Source of the DNA: Paracoccus lutimaris
GTDB taxonomy: Bacteria; Pseudomonadota; Alphaproteobacteria; Rhodobacterales; Rhodobacteraceae
Assembly: GCF_003337565.1 (NCBI RefSeq)
Contig: NZ_QPJL01000005.1
Coordinates: 1 to 64,000, forward strand
DNA length: 64,000 nt
Direction: 5' to 3'
The notes beneath the pieces were generated by a model that was not told where the DNA came from, did not search any database, and saw only the letters and a program-made list of their open reading frames with translations. Each line of letters opens with the position of its first letter. Position 1 is the stretch's first letter. Of the stretch, positions 44,979 through 52,725 are shown piece after piece. Made by a program: the position numbers and the translations under genes.

Positions 44979-46160
44979 TCAGCCCTCCGCGATCGGCGGC
45001 AGGCCCAGCGCCGCACGCTTCTCGGCCTCGGTCAGAAAGCTCGCTTCGCCGATACGCTTCCATTGCTGGTCACGTTCCTCGGCCAAGGCCGGGACCTGAT
45101 CGGGATCGGGCCGCAGATCGATCTCGGCGCCCAGATGCTCACCCAGCCACCAGGCCAGCGCACTGGCCACGCGCGTGACCAGCGGCAGCACGGTCAGGCG
45201 GTAGAATGCCCGATGCGCCTCGGCGTAATTGGCATAGGTCGCATCGCCCGGAATGCCGATCAGCATCGGCGGCACGCCAAAGGCCTGCGCGATCTCGCGC
45301 GCGGCGGCCTTCTTGGTCTCATGAAACTCCATGTCGCTGGGGCTGAACCCCATCGGCTTCCAGTCCAGCCCGCCCTCCAGCAGCATCGGCCGCCCGGCAT
45401 TGCGCGCGCCCTGATGATGCATCTCCATCTCGGTCACCAGCCGGTCATACTGATCCGAAGACAGGCTCCCCTGCCCATCCGCGCCCTTGTAGATGATCGC
45501 CCCCGAGGGCCGCGCTGCATTGTCCAAAAGCGCCTTCGACCAACCTGAGGCGCTGTTATGCACATCGACCGCCACAGCAGCCGCCTGCATCGGCGACAGT
45601 CCGTAATGGTCGTCCAGCGGGTGAAAACTGCGGATATGACAGATCGGATCGGGACTGCCGGTCATGTCGAACCGGAACTTCCGCCCGCCCAGCGCATATT
45701 CATAGGCCTCGGGCCAGCCATCCGTCCCCGGCACCACCGACATCCGGTCCGAGCGCAGCACATGCAGCTCCGAGGGCAGCCCCTTGGCCCCCTCGCCCAC
45801 CGCCTCCAGATAGCCGTTGCCGCTCAGCAGGATCTGCCCGATCAGCGCCTCGAACAGCTCGGCCCGCCCCTGCCCGGCATTGGGCCGCCGCAGCAGGTCC
45901 AGCACCGGATGCACCTCATAGCGCCGTTCGCGATCCTGACAGATCAGCGGCACGGCGGCGGCAGCTTCGGCGATCAGCCGCACGGCGCGAAAGCCGACCG
46001 GATTTCCGGCAAACCCCGTCCGCGTCAGGCTGACCGTATCGCGCGGCGACCACACCACCCGCCCCGAGCCCGAGGCCAGCGCCACCAGCTTGCCTGTAGC
46101 ACTCGCCTTCTTTTCGACCTCGACGGGCGCGCTTTCCCGCCCGAACCAACGAAACGCCAT
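44979..46160 (-). CDS. orfg3: GTA portal protein (gp3)
   Basis: This 393-residue HK97-type portal protein contains FAGNPVGFRAVRLIAEAAA, HPVLDLLRRPNAGQG and YGLSPMQAAAVAVDVHNSA, and ends with a clip/crown region. It forms the dodecameric DNA gate. ATG 46160 has AGGAGG four bases upstream. The 124-bp gap before it is the second largest in the GTA cluster and contains two terminator-like hairpins, the nearer ending about 23 bp before this start. Confidence 0.94.
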   Translation of the reverse strand: MAFRWFGRESAPVEVEKKASATGKLVALASGSGRVVWSPRDTVSLTRTGFAGNPVGFRAVRLIAEAAAAVPLICQDRERRYEVHPVLDLLRRPNAGQGRAELFEALIGQILLSGNGYLEAVGEGAKGLPSELHVLRSDRMSVVPGTDGWPEAYEYALGGRKFRFDMTGSPDPICHIRSFHPLDDHYGLSPMQAAAVAVDVHNSASGWSKALLDNAARPSGAIIYKGADGQGSLSSDQYDRLVTEMEMHHQGARNAGRPMLLEGGLDWKPMGFSPSDMEFHETKKAAAREIAQAFGVPPMLIGIPGDATYANYAEAHRAFYRLTVLPLVTRVASALAWWLGEHLGAEIDLRPDPDQVPALAEERDQQWKRIGEASFLTEAEKRAALGLPPIAEG

Positions 46161-46182
46161 AGGTTCCTCCTGAAATCCCAAG

Positions 46183-46210
46183 AAAAAAGGGCCGCAAGAC
46201 GCGACCCTTT
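46183..46210 (-). terminator. Canonical intrinsic terminator just before gp3
   Basis: Ten-bp stem on the minus strand (AAAGGGTCGC/GCGGCCCTTT, one G-T pair) with a 5-nt loop, followed by six T (46188-46183). It lies inside the GTA transcript, 22 bp before the portal gene ATG. No room for a promoter exists between it and gp3. Confidence 0.85.
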
Positions 46211-46240
46211 GCAGACCCCGAGAGATGATCCGGCGCCCGT

Positions 46241-46260
46241 TCTTTCATGCCCAAATATCC
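46241..46260 (-). repeat. Dispersed GGATATTT element, copy 5 (CATGAAAGA type)
   Basis: Minus strand GGATATTTGGGCATGAAAGA, downstream of a GC hairpin after gp2. It is the only copy inside an apparent operon. Confidence 0.8.
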
Positions 46261-46266
46261 CGGGGT

Positions 46267-46283
46267 CCGGGGCAGAGCCCCGG
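46267..46283 (-). terminator. Hairpin directly after the gp2 stop
   Basis: Seven-bp stem CCGGGGC/GCCCCGG with a 3-nt loop, beginning 1 bp after the gp2 stop, followed by ACCCCG and GGATATTT. It resembles the hairpin plus GGATATTT arrangement after purS. Confidence 0.6.
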
Positions 46284-46284
46284 C

Positions 46285-47694
46285 TTACAGCCCCCGCACC
46301 TGCGGCCGCCGGTAATGCGCCGAAGGCTCGATCATCAGCTCATGGACCGCCCAGACCAGCGCATCCAGCCGGTCGGGCGAGCCCTTGCCGTCATAGCCAT
46401 GCAGCGTCATGCGGCACATCTGGTCCTCCAGCGCACCCAGGCCCCGCAGGTGGTGAACCCGCCCCTGCTCGTAAAGTGCCGCCACCGGCTCGGCCCGCAA
46501 CCCCTTGCCGCGCCCCGCCCGCAAGGCGCGGAACGGCACCAGCGGATCGATCTGGCGGATCACGCTCTCGACCAGATCGCCGCCCTGATTGACCTCCGCG
46601 ACCAGCCGCTCGGCGCCATGCCGCTCCATCGCGGCGATGGCGGCCCGCGCCCAGTCCAAAGGTCCGCCCCTGACGGTCGCGTCCTCCAGAACATAGGCGC
46701 GCCAGTCGGTGACCGGCCCTTCGGTGACGGCCCCCGCCACCACGATGCCGCATTCATCCGAGCCCGCGCCCCCCGTCACCGCCGGATCGACGGCAACGAC
46801 GATGCGCGACAGCTTCGGCGCCGCATCGACCCGGCAACGCTCGATGGTCGCAGTCGCCCAAAGCGCCCCCTCGACATCATCCAGCAACACCCCTTCCAGC
46901 TCCTGCCGGCCCAGACGGGTGCCGGCATAGCGCGCCTCGACCTCGCTCAGGAAGCTCTCCGCCAGATAGGCGCGGTTCGCATCCGTCGGCGCATGGGTCG
47001 TAACGGTCGAGGCATTGCCCAGAATCCGCTTCAGCACCGCCACATTCCGTGGCGTGGTGGTGACGACCTGCTGCGGATGCTCGCCCAGACGCAGGGCGAA
47101 TTGCAGCATGTCCCATGTATCTTCGGCCTTTTTCCACTTGGCCAGCTCATCGACCCAGGCCGCATCGAATTGCGGTCCGCGCAGGGCCTCGGGCTCATGC
47201 GCCGAATAGACCTGCGCGGTGGCGCCATTGGGCCAAAGCAGCCGGCGCCGTCCCGCCTCCCAGACCGGACGGCGGTCCGGGGGCGAGCAGGCCAGAATGC
47301 CCGACTCGCCAAAGACCATCACGTCGCGGGCCTGGTCAAAGGTCTCGCTGACCAGCGCCACGCGGCTCGCCCGGCCCGGTGCCTCGGGCGTCGCGCCCTC
47401 GACCTGGGCCCTGACCCATTCCGAGCCGGCGCGGGTTTTCCCCGCGCCGCGTCCACCCATGATCACCCAGCTTTTCCAGTCCCCTCTGGGCGGCAGCTGA
47501 TGCGGCAGCGCCCAGAACTCGAACAGCCAGGGCAACGCGGCCAAAGCGTTCTCGCTCAGCCCGCCCAGGAACTCGTCAACCTCCTCCGGCTCTGCGCAGG
47601 CAAGCCAGGCGGCGCCCGATTTCATCTCGTGCTGCGGCAAGGTCAAGGACACCTGTCCCGACCGCTCCGGCAGCGTCCTTGCGAAGCTTGTCAA
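46285..47694 (-). CDS. orfg2: GTA terminase large subunit (gp2)
   Basis: This 469-residue packaging motor has an N-terminal ATPase with Walker A IMGGRGAGKTRAGSEW (near residue 82) and a probable Walker B around AAWVDELAKW. The C-terminal nuclease domain has IVVAVDPAVTGGAGSDE and LVAEVNQGGDLVESVI. It cuts and packages host DNA in GTA particles. The start is uncertain: ATG 47694 overlaps gp1 by about 119 bp, and ATG 47625 (MKSGAAWLA) would reduce the overlap to 50 bp. Confidence 0.94.
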   Translation of the reverse strand: MTSFARTLPERSGQVSLTLPQHEMKSGAAWLACAEPEEVDEFLGGLSENALAALPWLFEFWALPHQLPPRGDWKSWVIMGGRGAGKTRAGSEWVRAQVEGATPEAPGRASRVALVSETFDQARDVMVFGESGILACSPPDRRPVWEAGRRRLLWPNGATAQVYSAHEPEALRGPQFDAAWVDELAKWKKAEDTWDMLQFALRLGEHPQQVVTTTPRNVAVLKRILGNASTVTTHAPTDANRAYLAESFLSEVEARYAGTRLGRQELEGVLLDDVEGALWATATIERCRVDAAPKLSRIVVAVDPAVTGGAGSDECGIVVAGAVTEGPVTDWRAYVLEDATVRGGPLDWARAAIAAMERHGAERLVAEVNQGGDLVESVIRQIDPLVPFRALRAGRGKGLRAEPVAALYEQGRVHHLRGLGALEDQMCRMTLHGYDGKGSPDRLDALVWAVHELMIEPSAHYRRPQVRGL

Positions 47695-47938
47695 CCTTGC
47701 TCCTTTCCTCCAGCACCAGATGGGCCGCGGCCCGCAGGTCGCGCACCAGTCTGCCGGATTCCTTCAGATCATCTGTTTCCCCGGCCTGGATCTTCAGCCG
47801 AAGCTGGTGAAGATCCCCCGCATAGGACCGAAACAGCCCATCGGCGATTTCGACCACATCCATATCTTGCGCCAAGGCGGCGCCGGGCACGAAAGGCCCT
47901 TCCGGCGCCTCCGGCCCCGGATCGAAGTTCATCGTCAT
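47576..47938 (-). CDS. orfg1: GTA small terminase (gp1)
   Basis: This 120-residue protein (MTMNFDPGPEAPEG, then a helical part with EIADGLFRSYAGDLHQLRLK and RDLRAAAHLVLEERSKVD) occupies the gp1 position of RcGTA clusters, where the product acts as the small terminase. The mostly helical make-up fits. ATG 47938 is preferred to 47974. It is the first gene of the cluster and follows a leader with an intrinsic terminator. Confidence 0.85.
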   Translation of the reverse strand: MTMNFDPGPEAPEGPFVPGAALAQDMDVVEIADGLFRSYAGDLHQLRLKIQAGETDDLKESGRLVRDLRAAAHLVLEERSKVDKLRKDAAGAVGTGVLDLAAARDEIGRRLACLRRAGGG

Positions 47939-47986
47939 TCGTGTGTCGCCCTGCCCTCGTGTGCCTGTCCGCACGAGCGAGACATG

Positions 47987-48022
47987 AAAAAAGCGGCCTC
48001 GGGTCCCTCAACCCGGCCGCTT
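47987..48022 (-). terminator. Intrinsic terminator in the leader of the GTA operon
   Basis: On the minus strand, AAGCGGCCGGGT pairs with ACCC-GA-GGCCGCTT (12 bp with a 2-nt bulge, 6-nt loop), directly followed by T at 47992-47987. It lies 25 bp downstream of the predicted promoter and 49 bp before the gp1 start. The upstream gene has its own hairpin at 48200-48228, so this terminator is best explained as belonging to the GTA leader. Confidence 0.8.
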
Positions 48023-48046
48023 GCCCACCTCTCCCAGCATGTATAC

Positions 48047-48075
48047 TTTCTACTTCAGGGCGTTCGCCGAGTCAA
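48047..48075 (-). promoter_or_regulatory. Predicted promoter of the GTA operon
   Basis: Minus-strand TTGACT (48075-48070), 17-bp spacer, TAGAAA (48052-48047). The -35 matches consensus at 5 of 6 and the -10 at 4 of 6. It is the best sigma-70-like pair in the region and points toward gp1. Confidence 0.5.
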
Positions 48076-48078
48076 CGC

Positions 48079-48093
48079 TTAACCCAAGGTTGA
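48079..48093. promoter_or_regulatory. CtrA-like site upstream of the GTA promoter
   Basis: TTAA-N7-TTGA on the plus strand, one mismatch from the CtrA full site TTAA-N7-TTAA. It ends 3 bp upstream of the predicted -35. CtrA is known to influence GTA production in Rhodobacterales, although in Rhodobacter capsulatus mostly indirectly through GafA. Confidence 0.45.
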
Positions 48094-48243
48094 GTAACGT
48101 TTCGTTATTCTTTATGTGAAAACAATGAACTAGCCAGCGCAACACCCCAGCGCACGCTGCGCAACGGGGGGCCAGTTCAGGGTGCAACAGCCCCGAATCC
48201 GCGCCCCCGCAAGATGGGGGGACGCGGAAGGATCAGTTGAAAA

Positions 48244-48693
48244 TCAGCTCGTCTTGGGCTTCAGCGCATCGGCCTTGGCGCGGGCCTCGGCGGCGGCGGC
48301 AACGGCTGTGCTGGCCTCATCCTGAATGGACTGGGCATAGGCGACCATATTGGCGGCATAGGCTTCGGACCAGTCGGCGTAATCCTCGGCATTCATGCTG
48401 TCGACCTTGGCGCGCATTTCGGCGGCCTTGGCCTTGGTTTCGGCCACCTGCTTGTCCCAGCCTTCCTGCATGCTGTTCCATTGCGTGCGCACGCTTTCGC
48501 TGGCGTCGTCCAGATAGCCCTGAACCTTCTTCTTCAACTCTTCCTGACGGGCTTCGGCGCCCTCCTGCCAGCGACGGGCACCAGCCTCCATCTCGGCGCT
48601 CTTCGCCTCAAGCTCCTCCTGCCATTTCTTGATCCGCCCCTCGAAGCTGCGGGCGCCATCGGCGAGGTTGGTGAAAAGGTCGGACAACTTCAT
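48244..48693 (-). CDS. Coiled-coil protein of unknown function
   Basis: This 149-residue protein (MKLSDLFTNLADGARSFEG) is almost entirely helical and charged, with runs such as KKWQEELEAKSAEMEAGARR and a C-terminal Ala/Lys/Glu segment (TAVAAAAEARAKADALK). It has no signal peptide, membrane helix or cysteine. The make-up resembles phasin-like or scaffold-like helical proteins, but I do not recognise the family. ATG 48693 follows GGAG; the longer frame from 48747 lacks support. Confidence 0.75.
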   Translation of the reverse strand: MKLSDLFTNLADGARSFEGRIKKWQEELEAKSAEMEAGARRWQEGAEARQEELKKKVQGYLDDASESVRTQWNSMQEGWDKQVAETKAKAAEMRAKVDSMNAEDYADWSEAYAANMVAYAQSIQDEASTAVAAAAEARAKADALKPKTS

Positions 48694-48856
48694 CGCTACA
48701 TCTCCGTGCTGCGGCAGCGCCGTCATGGCGCATGGCCATAAGAACAAAGGCGATGGTGCAAGCGCGTAGCCGCTTTGTCAAACCGCGCGAAACGAGAGCG
48801 GCGGCGAAGCGCATCCGCATCGCCGCCGCCATGTTCCGCCAGCACTTATGCGCAGA

Positions 48857-50035
48857 TCAGTCGCCCTGCACCGGCGACAGCGCCTGCCCGCGCTGGCGTT
48901 CGATTTCGCGCCAGCGCAGAACATTGGCATTGTGCTCGTCCAGCGTCCGCGCAAAGGCATGCCCGCCCGAGCCATCGGCCACAAAGAACACGTATTCCGT
49001 GTTCTCGGGGTCCATCGCCGCCTCGATAGCCGCCTTGCCGGGATTGGCGATGGGCGTCGGCGGCAGGCCGGCGATCTGATAGGTGTTATAGGGCGTGCGG
49101 CGGCGCAGCTCGGATGCGCGCAGCCCCCGGTCCAGCACGCCCTTGCCCTCGGTCACGCCATAGATCACCGTCGGGTCGGTCTCCAGCCGCATCCCCTGCC
49201 GCATCCGGTTGACGAATACGCTGGCCACGACGCGGCGCTCGTCGGGAACGCCGGTTTCCTTTTCGATGATCGAGGCCATGATCAGCGCCTCCTCGGGCGT
49301 CTGATAGGGCAGATCGGCCTCGCGCGCCTCCCAGGCGGCGGTCAGAATCGCGGCCTGGCGCCGCTCCATCTCGGCGATCAGCTTGGCGCGGTCAGCTCCC
49401 TTCTCGACGTCATAGGTATCGGGGGCAAGGCTGCCCTCGGGGGGGACATCGGCGATCTCGCCGCCAAGAAACCCCGCCTGTTTCAGCCCCTCGACCACCT
49501 GCCAGCTGGTCACGCCCTCGGCCACGGTGATGCGCAGCCGGGCGTCGGGCTTTTGCTCGGCGCTGGCGATCGCCTCGGGGGCGGATTCCTTGCCGGGGTC
49601 GTATTTCGCCTGTTCGGCGAATTCGCCCGTCGCTGCATCCATGTCGCGCAGGACCACCGAGTTTTCGCGCACGCCGATGCGGAACACCACCTCGGTGCCG
49701 CAGGTCGAAGGCCCGCCGGCGGTGATGACCTTGACCACCTCCTCCATGCTGGAATGCGGCAGCATCAGGTATGAGCCGAATTTCAGGTCGCGCGACTTGC
49801 CCGCGTAATCGGTTCCGGCCCGGAAGATATAGGCGTTCGAGACCACGCCCTGATCGGCCAGCTGCTCGCTGACCGCGCTCAGGCTGGCGCCGGGCGCGAC
49901 CCGGACGCAGGCCGCGACGGCGCTGGGTCCTGGGGCGGTATACTGGTGCTTGGCCCAGGCCACGGCGGCCGCCGCAGCGATCAGGATCACGATCAGCAGG
50001 GTCAGGAAATTCGACGCGATATGGCGCCAGATCAT
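48857..50035 (-). CDS. mltG: Endolytic murein transglycosylase MltG
   Basis: This 392-residue inner-membrane enzyme cuts nascent glycan strands and so ends peptidoglycan polymerisation. It has a short cytoplasmic N-terminus, one membrane helix (ASNFLTLLIVILIAAAAAVA) and a periplasmic YceG domain. The catalytic glutamate is in LIMASIIEKETGV, followed by VFVNRMRQGMRLETDPT and YNTYQIAGLPPTPIANPG. The start overlaps the fabF stop by 4 bp, the usual fabF-mltG linkage in this group. Confidence 0.95.
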   Translation of the reverse strand: MIWRHIASNFLTLLIVILIAAAAAVAWAKHQYTAPGPSAVAACVRVAPGASLSAVSEQLADQGVVSNAYIFRAGTDYAGKSRDLKFGSYLMLPHSSMEEVVKVITAGGPSTCGTEVVFRIGVRENSVVLRDMDAATGEFAEQAKYDPGKESAPEAIASAEQKPDARLRITVAEGVTSWQVVEGLKQAGFLGGEIADVPPEGSLAPDTYDVEKGADRAKLIAEMERRQAAILTAAWEAREADLPYQTPEEALIMASIIEKETGVPDERRVVASVFVNRMRQGMRLETDPTVIYGVTEGKGVLDRGLRASELRRRTPYNTYQIAGLPPTPIANPGKAAIEAAMDPENTEYVFFVADGSGGHAFARTLDEHNANVLRWREIERQRGQALSPVQGD

Positions 50036-51294
50036 TCCTTGACCCGTCCCATCACCAGACTGGCATTGGTGCCGCCAAAGCCGAAGCTGTTGGAGAGCAC
50101 ATAATCCACCTTGCGGCGCACGGCGGCATTGGCGGCCAGATCGATGGCGGTTTCCCGCGCGGGATTGTCCAGATTGATCGTCGGCGGGCAGATCTGGTCG
50201 CGGATCGCCAGAATGCAGAAGATCGCCTCGACCGCGCCCGCCGCGCCCAGAAGATGCCCGATCGAGGATTTGGTCGAGGACATGACCACATTGCCGGCCG
50301 CATCGCCCAGCATGCGCTCGACCGCGCCCAGCTCGATCACGTCGGCCATGGTCGAGGTGCCATGCGCGTTGATGTAATCCAGATCGGCCGGCGAGATCCC
50401 GGCGCGGTTCAGCGCCGCGGTCATGCTGCGGAAGCCGCCATCGCCATCCTCGCTGGGGGCGGTGATGTGATAGGCGTCGCCCGACAGGCCATAGCCGAGG
50501 ATCTCGGCATAGATCTTGGCGCCGCGCGCCTTCGCATGCTCGTATTCCTCCAGCACGACGACGCCGGCGCCCTCGCCCATGACGAAGCCGTCGCGGTCCT
50601 CGTCCCAGGGGCGGCTGGCGGCCTTGGGGTCATCCTCGCGCTTGGTCGACAGCGCCTTGCAGGCGTTGAAGCCGGCAACGCCGATCTCGCCGATGGGGCT
50701 TTCGGTGCCGCCCGCGATCATCACGTCGGCATCGCCCAGCATGATCAGCCGCGCCGCATCGCCGATGGCATGGGCGCCGGTCGAGCAGGCGGTGACCACC
50801 GCATGGTTCGGCCCCTTGAAGCCGAAGCGGATCGAGACCTGCCCGGACACAAGGTTGATCAGCGCGCCGGGGATAAAGAAGGGCGAGACCCGCTTGGGCC
50901 CGCGTTCCTTGATCAGCACGGCGGTTTCCGCGATCGAGTTCAGCCCGCCAATCCCCGAGCCGATCATCACGCCGGTGCGGATGCGGTCCTCCTCGTTAGC
51001 CGGAACCCAGCCGGAATCCGCCACCGCCTGCGTGGCGGCGGCCATGCCGTAAAGAATGAAATCATCGACCTTGCGACGATCCTTGGGCTCCATCCAGTCA
51101 TCGGGATTGAAGGTCCCGTTGCTGCCGTCGCCAAACGGGATCTCGCAGGCATATTTCGTCACCACATCCTTGGCGTCGAAACGGGTGATCGGCCCGGCCC
51201 CGGATTCTCCGGCCAAAAGCCTCGTCCAGGTCTCATCGACCCCCGAGGCCAGCGGCGTGACCATTCCCAGACCAGTGACGACAACTCTGCGCAT
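50032..51294 (-). CDS. fabF: Beta-ketoacyl-ACP synthase II
   Basis: This 420-residue condensing enzyme extends acyl-ACP chains. The catalytic cysteine is in VVTACSTGAHAIGDAA, and the two histidines in YINAHGTSTMADVIE and SSIGHLLGAAGAVEA. ATG 51294 (MRRVVVTGLGMVTPL) is chosen for the AAGGAG site 9 bases upstream and the family N-terminus; 51312 lacks these. In many relatives acpP precedes fabF, but here the upstream neighbour is a divergent TelA-type gene. Confidence 0.95.
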   Translation of the reverse strand: MRRVVVTGLGMVTPLASGVDETWTRLLAGESGAGPITRFDAKDVVTKYACEIPFGDGSNGTFNPDDWMEPKDRRKVDDFILYGMAAATQAVADSGWVPANEEDRIRTGVMIGSGIGGLNSIAETAVLIKERGPKRVSPFFIPGALINLVSGQVSIRFGFKGPNHAVVTACSTGAHAIGDAARLIMLGDADVMIAGGTESPIGEIGVAGFNACKALSTKREDDPKAASRPWDEDRDGFVMGEGAGVVVLEEYEHAKARGAKIYAEILGYGLSGDAYHITAPSEDGDGGFRSMTAALNRAGISPADLDYINAHGTSTMADVIELGAVERMLGDAAGNVVMSSTKSSIGHLLGAAGAVEAIFCILAIRDQICPPTINLDNPARETAIDLAANAAVRRKVDYVLSNSFGFGGTNASLVMGRVKE

Positions 51295-51465
51295 CCACAG
51301 GCTCCTTCGCAACGCATAATCGCTTGGTTTCTACACGCCCCCCGCCCGGCGCGCAACGCCATGCGGCCCGACCGGCCGGGGCCCGCCCATGTGCGCCATA
51401 CCGGCAGGAAAGCCACAGCACCGCCACAGCTTTCGCGGAACGGGAACTTTCGGGGTGGCCTCTCG

Positions 51466-51493
51466 TTGCATCCCTTGGGAATCGGCCTATTCT
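51466..51493 (+). promoter_or_regulatory. Predicted promoter of the TelA-SPFH operon
   Basis: TTGCAT (51466-51471), 16-bp spacer, TATTCT (51488-51493), 38 bp before the TelA start. Both hexamers are partial matches. The divergent fabF start is 172 bp away. Confidence 0.35.
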
Positions 51494-51531
51494 GCGGCCG
51501 GTCCTGAAATGACCCACGAAAGGACGACCGG

Positions 51532-52725
51532 ATGACCACGCAGACCCAAGCCAGTGCTGAAGCCGCCTTGGACGAGATCAAGACAGTGACAGCCATGGTT
51601 CTGCCAGAGCCACCCGCCGCCGCCCCGACCCTGACCGGGGCCGAGCCCGCCGTGGCCGAGGAAATCCGCCGCCGCATCGCCGAGCTTGATATCCGCGATT
51701 CCGGCTCGATCGTGCATTTCGGCGCCCGCGCCCAGAACGAATTGCAGGAAATCAGCCAGGCCATGCTGGCCGATGTCAAGAACAAGGACGTCGGCCCCGC
51801 CGGGGAATCCCTGCGCGATATCGTGACCACCATCCGCGGCTTTTCGGTCAGCGAACTGGATGTGCGCCGCGAACGCAGCTGGTGGGAAAAGCTGCTGGGC
51901 CGCACCGCGCCTTTCGCGAAATTCGTCGCCAATTACGAAAAGGTGCAGTCCCAGATCGACCGCATCAGCTCGGATCTGGACGGCCACCAGCACCGGCTGT
52001 TGAAGGACATCAAGTCGCTCGATGTGCTCTATGAACGCACGCTGAACTTCTATGACGAGCTGGCGCTGTATATCGCCGCCGGCGAGGAAAAGCTGGCGCA
52101 GATCGACCGCGACGAGATCCCCGCCAAGGCCGCCGCCGTCGAGGCCGCGCCTGAGAACGACAAGGTCATGGCCGCGCAGGAACTGCGCGACCTGCGCTCG
52201 GCCCGCGACGATCTGGAACGCCGTGTCCACGACCTCAAGCTGACCCGGCAGGTGACCATGCAGTCGCTGCCCTCGATCCGGCTGGTTCAGGAAAACGACA
52301 AGTCGCTGGTCACCAAGATCAACTCGACGCTGGTCAATACCGTGCCGCTTTGGGAAACCCAGCTGGCGCAGGCCGTCACCATCCAGCGCAGTGCCGAGGC
52401 CGCCCGCGCCGTCAAGGACGCCAACGACCTGACCAACGACCTGCTGACCGCCAACGCCAAGAACCTGCGTCAGGCCAATGCCCAGATCCGCACCCAGATC
52501 GAGCGCGGCGTCTTCGACATCGAGGCCGTGCGCACCGCCAATGCCGAGCTGATCTCGACCATCGAGGACAGCCTGCGCATCGCCGATGAGGGCCGCACCC
52601 GCCGCGCCGCCGCCGAGGAGGACCTCAAGGTGATGGAGACCGAGCTGCGCAAGTCGCTGTCTTCGGCCAGCGCCCGCCCCGCCAACCCTGCCCCTGCAAC
52701 AGCCGGACGATCTGCGACGCCGTGA
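51532..52725 (+). CDS. TelA/KlaA-family toxic anion resistance protein
   Basis: This 397-residue TelA-type protein is soluble and mostly helical, with the family features VHFGARAQNELQEISQAMLA, RSWWEKLLGR and a central RLLKDIKSLDVLYERTLNFY. Family members were first linked to tellurite resistance, and more broadly to stress tolerance. It opens a five-gene overlapping set. Its stop overlaps the next gene (GTGA). The substrate or partner is not known. Confidence 0.92.
   Translation: MTTQTQASAEAALDEIKTVTAMVLPEPPAAAPTLTGAEPAVAEEIRRRIAELDIRDSGSIVHFGARAQNELQEISQAMLADVKNKDVGPAGESLRDIVTTIRGFSVSELDVRRERSWWEKLLGRTAPFAKFVANYEKVQSQIDRISSDLDGHQHRLLKDIKSLDVLYERTLNFYDELALYIAAGEEKLAQIDRDEIPAKAAAVEAAPENDKVMAAQELRDLRSARDDLERRVHDLKLTRQVTMQSLPSIRLVQENDKSLVTKINSTLVNTVPLWETQLAQAVTIQRSAEAARAVKDANDLTNDLLTANAKNLRQANAQIRTQIERGVFDIEAVRTANAELISTIEDSLRIADEGRTRRAAAEEDLKVMETELRKSLSSASARPANPAPATAGRSATP

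Larger units (their letters stand above)
48023..48243. other. GTA control region
   Basis: With the leader terminator this is the only gap above 300 bp near the GTA cluster. It holds a predicted promoter and CtrA-like site (48047-48093), an AT-rich stretch at 48095-48130, and a hairpin at 48200-48228 (CCGCG/CGCGG outer pairs with C/G-run inner pairs) that likely ends the upstream coiled-coil gene. No ORF or RNA gene was recognised. Confidence 0.6.

Noticed and set aside
33329..47938. Interpretation as a temperate prophage
   Set aside because: Gene content and order match Rhodobacter-type GTAs exactly; no integrase, repressor, replication or lysis gene and no att repeats were seen at the ends.
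48244..48693. Calling the coiled-coil protein a phasin
   Set aside because: It is helical and Ala/Lys-rich like phasins, but no phasin family signature could be identified, so it is left unassigned.
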